From a virus, in the IMG/VR virus record IMGVR_UViG_3300046009_007752, positions 1 through 21,749 of that record: DNA of 21,749 nt; one strand, 5' to 3'. The position numbers and the translations under genes are program-made. Below are positions 15,710 through 21,749 of the stretch, piece after piece. Under the pieces are notes generated by a model, which was not told the origin of the DNA, made no database searches, and saw only the letters and a program-made list of their open reading frames with translations. The first letter of the stretch is position 1; each line of letters begins with the position of its first letter.

Positions 15710-16279
15710 ATGAAAGAATCTACGCTAAAAAAAGAATTTACTAAGCGAGACGTACAAAGAATGAGAAATCTCATAGGAGGTAAGTCAGGAGATAGAACTC
15801 ACGTGCAAGCGGGTTGGGAAAAAAATAAAAAAGAACATACAGAGGGAGACGTTTGGGAAGAAAACGGAAAGCAGTGGACTATAAAAAATGGAATAAAGCA
15901 AAATTTTACAAAGCTTGATAAAATTAAGCGTTTAGTTGTATTACCATTAACTTGTCCTAACTGCCAAAAACCGATGAAAGTGCACGAATTGAATAAGAAA
16001 ATGTATTCAATACATGGGGTATGTTTTGATTGTGTAATAGACATGGAGTCAGAAATAAAAAAACAAGGTAAGTGGTCACAATACGTTAGCGAACAACAAA
16101 ACAATAGTAAGAATGCTATGCTAGTCGATTTAGAACACGCTATGGAAGCTTGGTACAAGCATACAGAGAGCGTAGTTACAGAGCAGGGAGAAGTAGAAAG
16201 CTGGCACGGGGGGAACAAAAAAGAGATATACGAACAGGTAAAACAAGAAATACAAAAGGCAAAAGAGACCAAACTCTAA
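15710..16279 (+). CDS. Hypothetical zinc-finger protein
   Basis: A 189-residue protein. The N-terminal part (TKRDVQRMRNLIGGKSGDRT, then GWEKNKKEHTEGDVWEENGK and WTIKNGIKQNFTKLD) is a pattern I recall from hypothetical proteins of marine T4-like phages. A central treble-clef-like zinc site has C-P-N-C (about 82-85) and C-F-D-C (about 104-107). The C-terminal part is helical and charged. No enzyme motif is visible. It is followed after 26 bases by the DUF3008-like gene. It may be a virion-internal or DNA-associated protein, given the lysine-rich neighbours; this is a context inference only. Confidence 0.75.
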   Translation: MKESTLKKEFTKRDVQRMRNLIGGKSGDRTHVQAGWEKNKKEHTEGDVWEENGKQWTIKNGIKQNFTKLDKIKRLVVLPLTCPNCQKPMKVHELNKKMYSIHGVCFDCVIDMESEIKKQGKWSQYVSEQQNNSKNAMLVDLEHAMEAWYKHTESVVTEQGEVESWHGGNKKEIYEQVKQEIQKAKETKL

Positions 16280-16305
16280 ACTCAATATTTATAATTAAAA
16301 CTAAA

Positions 16306-16935
16306 ATGCCGGCAAAATCAGTATCGCAACAAAGGCTAATGGGAATAGTACGAGGCCTTCAAAAAGGCACGGTAAAACCTTCTAAGGTGTCTTCTAAGGC
16401 TGAAAAATTAGCAAGTACGATGGAACCATCTTCAGTAGCTCACTACGCTTCTACTAAGCATAGAGGCCTTCCAAAAAAAGTAAAAAAAGAGTGCATCAAT
16501 ACGATTGGAGGATGCTACGCAGTGCTTAGACCGATGCGGGAAATGACTTTGGAAAAAATGTTAAAAGAGTTCGATCCAGTATACGGATTAAGTCACTGTG
16601 GCCTAGACACCGGAAGTGTACACAGCGTTTATTCTAATTTAGAAGAAGCAGAAAAGTGCGCAGAATCTCTTCATAAAGAATATTCTGGTAAACTAGAAGA
16701 GTTAGAGACTAAAAAAGGTAACATTACTAAAAAAATAACTACTGCAATAGAAAAATTAGAAGCTAAGAGAAAAGAGCACGTAAAATTGGCGAAAGAAGAT
16801 CCAGCAAACGCCGGTAAACACAGAGATGCAGTTGCAAAATATGCAGATCAAATAGAAGATTTGATGACAAAGCTTGAAAAAGTAGAAAGAAGTAAAAAAC
16901 CAGCAAAAGAAGAAGATCAAGAAAATAAAAAATAA
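16306..16935 (+). CDS. DUF3008-like protein with C-terminal coiled coil
   Basis: A 209-residue protein from ATG 16306. A longer frame reaches back to 16150 but would overlap the preceding gene by 130 bases. The N-terminus MPAKSVSQQRLMGIVRGLQK and then ASTKHRGLPKKVKKE match the small DUF3008 protein pattern (M-P-A-K-S-x-x-Q-Q... A-S-T-K-x-x-G-x-P). Residues about 63-110 form a different segment with MLKEFDPVYGLSHCGLDTGS. Residues about 110-200 are a charged coiled coil, ending KKPAKEEDQENKK. Its function is not known. The TAA stop overlaps the next start (TAATG). Confidence 0.75.
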   Translation: MPAKSVSQQRLMGIVRGLQKGTVKPSKVSSKAEKLASTMEPSSVAHYASTKHRGLPKKVKKECINTIGGCYAVLRPMREMTLEKMLKEFDPVYGLSHCGLDTGSVHSVYSNLEEAEKCAESLHKEYSGKLEELETKKGNITKKITTAIEKLEAKRKEHVKLAKEDPANAGKHRDAVAKYADQIEDLMTKLEKVERSKKPAKEEDQENKK

Positions 16936-17297
16936 TGGATAAATTTGCAATTTTTATAGGAGCTTTAATGCAAAGTCGTAATCAAGCCCATGTTTATCAT
17001 TTGCAAACTGATTCTTTTGCTGCTCACAAAGCGTTAAACGAATACTACGATGAGATTATAGATTTAATAGATGGCTTAGTAGAATCTTATCAAGGTAGAT
17101 ACGGAATATTAAGAAATTACAAAATATCTGGAGCTGTAAAAGAAGACGACAATCCCATTATGTATTTTAAAGCACTTTCTAAATTCGTAGAAACGGTGAG
17201 GAGACAGTGTCCGCAAGATTCTTATATACAAAACGAAATAGATAACGTAGTTAAATTAATAGAATCTACTTCTTACAAGTTAAACTATTTACGATAG
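16935..17297 (+). CDS. Helical-bundle hypothetical protein (Dps/DUF5856-like)
   Basis: A 120-residue all-helical protein. The N-terminal half reads SRNQAHVYHLQTDSFAAHKA, then LNEYYDEIIDLIDGLVESYQ. The His, Asp and Glu spacing resembles a ferritin/Dps four-helix bundle, and I recall the pattern as DUF5856 of T4-like phages (unverified). The later part IMYFKALSKFVETVRRQCPQ and NVVKLIESTSYKLNYLR completes the bundle. If Dps-like, it could bind DNA or iron in the capsid or cell. No iron-site residues are claimed. Overlaps the previous gene by one base and abuts the next. Confidence 0.75.
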   Translation: MDKFAIFIGALMQSRNQAHVYHLQTDSFAAHKALNEYYDEIIDLIDGLVESYQGRYGILRNYKISGAVKEDDNPIMYFKALSKFVETVRRQCPQDSYIQNEIDNVVKLIESTSYKLNYLR

Positions 17298-17897
17298 ATG
17301 AAAAATAGTTGTTGCTCTAGAAAAATACAGCTTAGCGAAACAGTCAATAGGCTGATGATTTCAGAGGCTTTGATATATCATATAGATAATAAAATCAATA
17401 TAAACGAATCTATATACAGACCACAATCAACTAAGTTTCTAGACGTAATTGTAGAGGCTAGAAATTTATACGATAACGGTCAATTACTACTTTCCGAAGA
17501 AGATTCTTGGTATTTCGATAACACAGACATAGGTAAATGGGCAACATTTAAAGGCGTTAAAGTGCCTTTGGATTTACCACTAACTCAAGAATTTTTAATA
17601 GAGGTTAAGAACAAATCAAAAAAGAAACAACCAGAGTTAAATAAGCCTAAGAGGGGCGGACCAAAAAAGTTTTATGTATTCGTTAGAAAGCCTGGAGGCG
17701 GTATAAAAAAAGTTACTTTTGGTGATACTACTGGATTAAAGGCAAAAATAAACGATCCGAAAGCAAGAAAATCTTTCGCAGCAAGACACAAATGTGCTCA
17801 AGCAAAAGATAAAACTACTCCAAAATATTGGAGTTGCAGACTTCCGCGTTTTGCGAGTCTATTAGGTATAAAAAGCAATTTTACGGGATTTTGGTAA
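17298..17897 (+). CDS. Hypothetical phage protein, basic Cys-containing C-terminus
   Basis: A 199-residue protein. The C-terminal half is conserved-looking and basic: KKFYVFVRKPGGGIKKVTFG, then DTTGLKAKINDPKARKSFAA, RHKCAQAKDKT and YWSCRLPRFASLLG. Two cysteines and a histidine (RHKC; WSC) could form a partial metal site. I remember this C-terminal pattern from many uncultured T4-like phages, without a known function. The N-terminal 40 residues hold several L/I-x-E tripeptides (12-14, 21-23, 35-37) that could be prohead protease sites. Begins immediately after the preceding stop codon. Confidence 0.75.
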   Translation: MKNSCCSRKIQLSETVNRLMISEALIYHIDNKININESIYRPQSTKFLDVIVEARNLYDNGQLLLSEEDSWYFDNTDIGKWATFKGVKVPLDLPLTQEFLIEVKNKSKKKQPELNKPKRGGPKKFYVFVRKPGGGIKKVTFGDTTGLKAKINDPKARKSFAARHKCAQAKDKTTPKYWSCRLPRFASLLGIKSNFTGFW

Positions 17898-17911
17898 TAA
17901 AATAAAAAATC

Positions 17912-18172
17912 ATGAGTCGACCCTACAACGACTTAGTTACGTCAAGCGAATACACCATTAGACAATTTAGCGATAGTGTAGATCCAATAGAATTAATGTG
18001 GCACAGAGATGCCGAAGACAGAGTTATAGAATCTATAGGAGAAACTGATTGGAAGTTTCAATTAGACAACGAATTACCCGCTTACATAAATAAACCGATA
18101 TTTATAAAGAAGTACGTTTGGCACAGACTCATCAAGGGCTCTGGAAATCTTACGTTAATGATAAAAAAATGA
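17912..18172 (+). CDS. Small conserved phage protein, cupin-like ending
   Basis: An 86-residue protein with DSVDPIELMWHRDAEDRVIE, ETDWKFQLDNELPAYI and IFIKKYVWHRLIKGSGNLTL. The spacing of W-H-R ... W-H-R-L-I-K-G with beta strands is reminiscent of the second half of a small cupin-type barrel, and I recall near-identical proteins in cyanophages as hypothetical. No reaction is suggested. The TGA stop overlaps the next ATG (ATGA). Confidence 0.75.
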   Translation: MSRPYNDLVTSSEYTIRQFSDSVDPIELMWHRDAEDRVIESIGETDWKFQLDNELPAYINKPIFIKKYVWHRLIKGSGNLTLMIKK

Positions 18173-18429
18173 ATCTACTTAAAATATTAATAGAAGCAGA
18201 AAGAACTAAGTCAGGTATAAAAGTTAATAAAGCTTACCTAACTAAAAATAAAGCTGCGATGAAGAGGGAAATAGAAAGAACGTCAAAATTAAAAGGTAAC
18301 GATCCATCAGCTTACGGAAAATGGGAAGCTGATTACGCTGATAAAGATAAAAAAAAGAAATACAAAACAAAAAAATCCGCAGCTACAACAGCTTACGAAA
18401 AAATGTTTGGTAAAAAAAATAAAAAATGA
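18169..18429 (+). CDS. Small lysine-rich protein with L-x-E leader
   Basis: An 86-residue protein from ATG 18169, which lies in the stop of the previous gene. A frame extension back to 18118 overlaps that gene and is not needed. It begins MNLLKILIEAERTKSG, with L-I-E at residues 7-9, then a very basic, helical body (KAAMKREIERTSKLKGNDPS; KWEADYADKDKKKKY) and tail YEKMFGKKNKK. The leader plus basic body resembles T4 internal proteins with a cleavable capsid-targeting peptide. No enzyme motif. Overlaps the next gene by 4 bases (ATGA). Confidence 0.7.
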   Translation: MNLLKILIEAERTKSGIKVNKAYLTKNKAAMKREIERTSKLKGNDPSAYGKWEADYADKDKKKKYKTKKSAATTAYEKMFGKKNKK

Positions 18430-18965
18430 AGCTAATAAACATACTTGTTGAAAACTACGAAGACCAGCTTAAGCTTGGAAGCGTAAGTAAAGATCCCACT
18501 TCTGGAGCAATAACCAAATTAACGGGAATTGATCAAGATACTGGTAAAATATCTTGGGACGTAAACTACGAAACTGACTTAGATAAAATTCACGCTGGGT
18601 TAATTACTATAGCAAAACTTGTCAAAGACGCAAAACCAGGCAGTGAAGATATGAATTTGCTAAACAGAGTAAATGTGCTAATAAAAAAAGTAGAATTAAT
18701 GATGGCTAAAGAAGGCATTAACGAATCTTCAAACACAGATACCGCTTTAGCAAATAAGGCAAAAGCTACCGGTATATCTAAAACGATACTTAGACAAGTG
18801 TATGAAAAGGGATTAGCTGCTTGGAAAAGAGGACACAGACCCGGAGCGAGTCAACATCAGTGGGCAATGGCTAGAGTAAATTCTTTCGTAACAGGTAAAG
18901 GGCAAGCTAGAAAAGTAGACGCATCGTTATGGAAAAGAGCAAAAAAATCAAAAAAGAAAAAATAA
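18426..18965 (+). CDS. DUF5824-like protein with L-x-E leader
   Basis: A 179-residue protein. It begins MKLINILVENYEDQ, with L-V-E at residues 7-9. The C-terminal third has ATGISKTILRQVYEKGLAAW, then KRGHRPGASQHQWAMARVNS and FVTGKGQARKVDASLWKRAK, ending in a run of lysines. I recall this W-x-x-G-H-R-P-G ... Q-W-x-x-x-R-V-N-S-F motif from phage proteins called DUF5824; the name is from memory. The middle has an acidic linker-like stretch. A DNA-binding role for the basic C-terminus is possible. One base separates it from the next gene. Confidence 0.75.
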   Translation: MKLINILVENYEDQLKLGSVSKDPTSGAITKLTGIDQDTGKISWDVNYETDLDKIHAGLITIAKLVKDAKPGSEDMNLLNRVNVLIKKVELMMAKEGINESSNTDTALANKAKATGISKTILRQVYEKGLAAWKRGHRPGASQHQWAMARVNSFVTGKGQARKVDASLWKRAKKSKKKK

Positions 18966-18966
18966 A

Positions 18967-19536
18967 ATGAAACTAAAAACGCTATTAAAAGAATCCGTGA
19001 TGGATATGTCTAAAAGCTATAAATTTGGCGCAGAAGTTAGATCATTAGAAACCATGCCAAGTTTGGGTCCAAGCGATTATTCTGCCATGGCTTCCGATAG
19101 AATCGCATCGCAAAGTTATCCTGGAGAAGGGGCAGACGGTCATACGTATTGTCCAAATTGCATGTGCGAAACTAAATTTAACGAAGGAAAATGTATGGAA
19201 TGTTCATGGAATCCATTGACTGAAGAAAGACACGACGTAGCGATGACACTGTCTAATGTCAAATCAATAGCGCAATCAGTATCTGAACTATTACAAAAAT
19301 TAGAGTCCGCTGAGGAGTCCACAGAATTACCAGCGTGGATAGAAGATCACATATCAAGAGCAGACGATTTGATAAATCAAGCAGCTAAGGGATACTACGA
19401 AGAGCATAACGATGGAGAAGTTCGTCACTACATAAGAGAAAAGCAAAAATTAAGTAAGAAACAAAAACAACTAGACGTAGACAAAGACGGAGAAATAGAA
19501 GCATCAGATCTAAAATCATTAAGAAGTAAAAAATAA
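18967..19536 (+). CDS. Zinc-ribbon and EF-hand protein with L-x-E leader
   Basis: A 189-residue protein with three recognisable parts. The start MKLKTLLKESVMDMSK has L-K-E at residues 7-9. A zinc ribbon follows, with C-P-N-C and C-M-E-C (about residues 62-65 and 75-78; TYCPNCMCETKF, GKCMECSWNP). A helical middle (LPAWIEDHISRADDLINQAA) leads to a complete 12-residue EF-hand/dockerin-type calcium loop at the very end: D170-V-D-K-D-G-E-I-E-A-S-D181. The product is unknown. The combination suggests metal-bound structure in the virion or in an extracellular or calcium-containing setting. Four bases precede the next gene (19540). Confidence 0.75.
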   Translation: MKLKTLLKESVMDMSKSYKFGAEVRSLETMPSLGPSDYSAMASDRIASQSYPGEGADGHTYCPNCMCETKFNEGKCMECSWNPLTEERHDVAMTLSNVKSIAQSVSELLQKLESAEESTELPAWIEDHISRADDLINQAAKGYYEEHNDGEVRHYIREKQKLSKKQKQLDVDKDGEIEASDLKSLRSKK

Positions 19537-19539
19537 TCT

Positions 19540-20067
19540 ATGAAAATACCAAAAGCTTACCAATGGCTCCAGCAAGAAGATGCGCCCAGACACTTATTAA
19601 AAGCTGTAGAGTTGTACGGAGTAACTGAAACGGTTGGAACAAAGCACAATCCCGTAATAATGGGTTGGGCCAAAGAAGTTAATTTAGAAAAAACATATAC
19701 AGCTGATGAAATTCCTTGGTGCGGTTTATACATGGCAGTAGTAATGCAAAGAGCTGGTAGACCTGTCGTAGATAAACCTTTATGGGCATTGAATTGGAAC
19801 AATTTTGGAGTTAGAGTTACGAATCCTATGTTGGGAGATGTATTGACTTTTACACGCAACGGCGGAGGTCACGTTGGTTTGTACGTTGGAGAAGACGCTA
19901 CAGCTTATCATGTATTGGGAGGAAATCAAGGAAATCAGGTTAGCGTCACTAGAATAGCAAAATCAAGGTTATCTCAAGCAAGACGTCCAGAATACAATTC
20001 TCAACCCACAAACATACGAACTATACAATTAGCATCTAACGGTGCATTGTCTACTAATGAAGCGTAA
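19540..20067 (+). CDS. Peptidoglycan hydrolase, NlpC/CHAP-like (TIGR02594 type)
   Basis: A 175-residue protein with a cysteine peptidase layout: PWCGLYMAVVMQRAG (catalytic Cys at about residue 66, W-C as in TIGR02594/CHAP proteins), MLGDVLTFTRNGGGHVGLYV (catalytic His in G-G-H-V-G), and the continuation YHVLGGNQGNQVSVTRI (N/Q for the polar third residue). Family members cleave cell-wall peptides. No signal peptide and no membrane helix are present, so export would need a holin or delivery with the virion. No holin is obvious next to it. The C-terminal about 30 residues are polar. It may be the endolysin or a virion-associated lysin. Confidence 0.8.
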   Translation: MKIPKAYQWLQQEDAPRHLLKAVELYGVTETVGTKHNPVIMGWAKEVNLEKTYTADEIPWCGLYMAVVMQRAGRPVVDKPLWALNWNNFGVRVTNPMLGDVLTFTRNGGGHVGLYVGEDATAYHVLGGNQGNQVSVTRIAKSRLSQARRPEYNSQPTNIRTIQLASNGALSTNEA

Positions 20068-20093
20068 ATTGTAAATTTTGCATAATTATTAAT

Positions 20094-21749
20094 ATGATAT
20101 TCGATAACGGAGAAATACTTAAGCGATTAATCATGGAAGATACTCCAACTCCAAAAGGATTCGATGAGGATCCTATGGGATTTATTTTACGTAAATATAC
20201 TACGTTAAATAAAAATTTAATTGGTCTCATGGGTAAAAGCTATAAGCAGTACTTAACTGCTGTGTTCATAGTATCTCCAAAACCGACAACATTTAAAGTA
20301 GTATTGCACAACGGACAATATTTTTTCATGATATATATGGGCGACGCGGTATATCAAGCAATAATATTTGGAAAAAGATATTACTTATCTAACGTGGGAG
20401 TGAAAGAACAAGCAATGAAAGCAATATCTAGATTGTTGAGTTACGGAAGTCCTCTCAAGAGTAAGGGTGGAGAAGGCGCTGAAGAGGGCACTTCGTCAGA
20501 CGAAGGTGGAGAAGTTACGACTAGTGAACCAACTACAGTAGCTACGCAAGGAGGAGAAGAAACTGAAGGGGGCGAAGAGGAGAATTTGTCAGAACAAAAA
20601 ATATTAAACGAAATAATAAAAGAGATCATCTTAATAAAAGAAGCGACTTCTGGAGAAAACGAAATAAAATCCCTATTATCAAAAAGTAAAAACTTATCAG
20701 CTTACCCAGTAACTAAAGTTGAACCAGTTTCCAAAGACACTTATAAAGTTTATTTTAATGGAGTAAACATAAAAGATAAAAAGGGTAGATTCGATTTGAT
20801 GCAACAAATAGCTTCTATACCAGGCCTTAAAGGTAAAATAGAAAAAGGAAAATCATCGATAGGATACGTTAAATTGCAATCAAAAACAGGAACATACAAT
20901 GTACTTGTAAAGGGTAGCTCAGATAACGCAACTAGTACCAATGTCAAAGAGGGTTTGGTCGTATTGTTTTATTATTCAGACGTTTCTGCGATCAACGAAA
21001 AAAATTACAATTCTACAAGAAAAAAATTAATAGCTTCAATAAAAAAATTACCCGGAGTTAGCGAAAAAACAAAATCTGAATTAACAGAATTATTGACTAA
21101 ATCCGAATATAGTAAACAAATACAACAGTTATTAAATCAACCACTGTCTCAAGCGCTAGCACTAAAAAAAGCTTATCCAGGAAAGACACTGGTAAGATCT
21201 GGCATATTTGATGAATATCGTCAATACGCACAACGGATAACTAATTTACCTGCGGATAAGTGGTGTCCTGGAGACGTTTACGTAGTGCTAAACGAAAGTA
21301 AGGCGCAGTCTATATTAGCGACAGCTAAAAAACAAGATCCATCACAAGCTGTAGGAGTAATCAATCAAGCGTTTGTAAGTGAATGGGGAAAGAAAAATGC
21401 TCCTTTAGTAGCTGTATCTTTAAAATTTGAAAAAGCTCAAGGAGGAAAAGCCAAGTCTTATTTTGAAAAATTCAAAGCTGCAAAGACTAAATACAATCTA
21501 GATTCTGAAGAGTTAAATTACAAAGCAGAAGCATATAGAGAAGGCATAACTAGATTAAGAAAATCTATTATGTCTTATATAAAAAATAATCCAAATATAA
21601 AATACGAGGTAGATAACAAAGACGCAAAAGCAATATCAGACGATAAATTAAGGGGAAAATACGCAGCTTTAAAAGCATTAAATTTTTTCTTTACAGAAAT
21701 ATCAAATTTAGAAGGCCCTGAAGCTATAGACGACGGATTACTTGCTTTG
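20094..21749 (+). CDS. Large hypothetical protein with L/I-x-E leader and acidic linker (open at right edge)
   Basis: The frame starts at ATG 20094 and remains open for 552 codons to the end of the window. It begins MIFDNGEILKRLIMEDTPTP, with I-M-E at residues 13-15. Residues about 16-120 form a small globular domain (LIGLMGKSYKQYLTAVFIVS; TFKVVLHNGQYFFMIYMG). Residues about 121-165 are a Gly/Glu/Thr/Ser-rich acidic linker. Then a helix ends with I-K-E at 181-183 (IILIKEATSGE), followed by a second globular region with repeated beta strands. A further segment has LPADKWCPGDVYVVLNESKA and APLVAVSLKFEKAQGGKAKS, which I recall vaguely from phage virion proteins. No catalytic motif is recognised. 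Confidence 0.7.
   Translation, partial: MIFDNGEILKRLIMEDTPTPKGFDEDPMGFILRKYTTLNKNLIGLMGKSYKQYLTAVFIVSPKPTTFKVVLHNGQYFFMIYMGDAVYQAIIFGKRYYLSNVGVKEQAMKAISRLLSYGSPLKSKGGEGAEEGTSSDEGGEVTTSEPTTVATQGGEETEGGEEENLSEQKILNEIIKEIILIKEATSGENEIKSLLSKSKNLSAYPVTKVEPVSKDTYKVYFNGVNIKDKKGRFDLMQQIASIPGLKGKIEKGKSSIGYVKLQSKTGTYNVLVKGSSDNATSTNVKEGLVVLFYYSDVSAINEKNYNSTRKKLIASIKKLPGVSEKTKSELTELLTKSEYSKQIQQLLNQPLSQALALKKAYPGKTLVRSGIFDEYRQYAQRITNLPADKWCPGDVYVVLNESKAQSILATAKKQDPSQAVGVINQAFVSEWGKKNAPLVAVSLKFEKAQGGKAKSYFEKFKAAKTKYNLDSEELNYKAEAYREGITRLRKSIMSYIKNNPNIKYEVDNKDAKAISDDKLRGKYAALKALNFFFTEISNLEGPEAIDDGLLAL

Noticed and set aside
16150-16305. Upstream extension of the DUF3008-like gene
   Set aside because: It would overlap the preceding gene by 130 bases and adds an Arg-rich out-of-frame reading of it. 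The MPAKS start at 16306 matches the family start.
18118-18168. Upstream extension of the lysine-rich L-x-E protein
   Set aside because: It reads through the end of the previous gene in another frame. ATG 18169 gives an ATGA coupling and a sensible leader.

Overview
The window is a piece of an AT-rich tailed-phage genome with a contractile tail, related to the T4 superfamily. The evidence is a baseplate wedge set (gp6-like and gp25-like proteins, gp5-like hub and spike), a gp55-like late sigma factor, a gp61-like primase and a gp47/gp46-like recombination nuclease. Many small proteins resemble those recalled from marine and freshwater T4-like phages. Nearly every start codon is preceded by A/T-rich sequence with no Shine-Dalgarno motif, which fits a Bacteroidota-type host; the host is an inference.

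There are two divergent blocks. Left block (8002 down to 1, minus strand): a 59-residue acidic protein, a glutaredoxin-like protein, an HD phosphohydrolase, a single-pass membrane protein, the gp55-like sigma factor, a small helical protein, a hub OB-fold protein, a separate spike-like protein, a 569-residue tail or baseplate protein, a small protein, gp25 and a gp6-like protein cut by the window edge. Genes overlap or lie 1-21 bases apart, so this looks like one late operon. A 172-bp divergent control region (8003-8174) carries a 9-bp inverted repeat and a GC-rich palindrome.

Right block (8175 to the end, plus strand): primase, a single-chain Mre11/Rad50 (SbcD-SbcC) fusion, and an 824-residue protein that joins an NMNAT-like nucleotidyltransferase to a ligase-like nucleotidyltransferase, with an HNH endonuclease inserted in frame between them. 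Then come a zincin-HAD phosphatase fusion and a run of small, lysine-rich or zinc-finger proteins, a peptidoglycan hydrolase and a large open-ended protein.

The most interesting points are these. (1) The HNH insertion is exactly 783 bp (261 codons). It is flanked by an 18-bp imperfect direct repeat, has clearly different tyrosine codon use from its host gene, and shows no intein or intron features. (2) Three consecutive small proteins carry an L-x-E tripeptide at residues 7-9. This matches the T4 prohead-protease site and the capsid-targeting-peptide layout, and suggests a set of packaged internal proteins. (3) The same tripeptide recurs at domain junctions of the multidomain proteins. (4) The Mre11/Rad50 fusion. 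(5) The zincin-HAD fusion. No tRNA, CRISPR array, insertion sequence or clear terminator was seen, and no gene-free stretch exceeds 300 bases.
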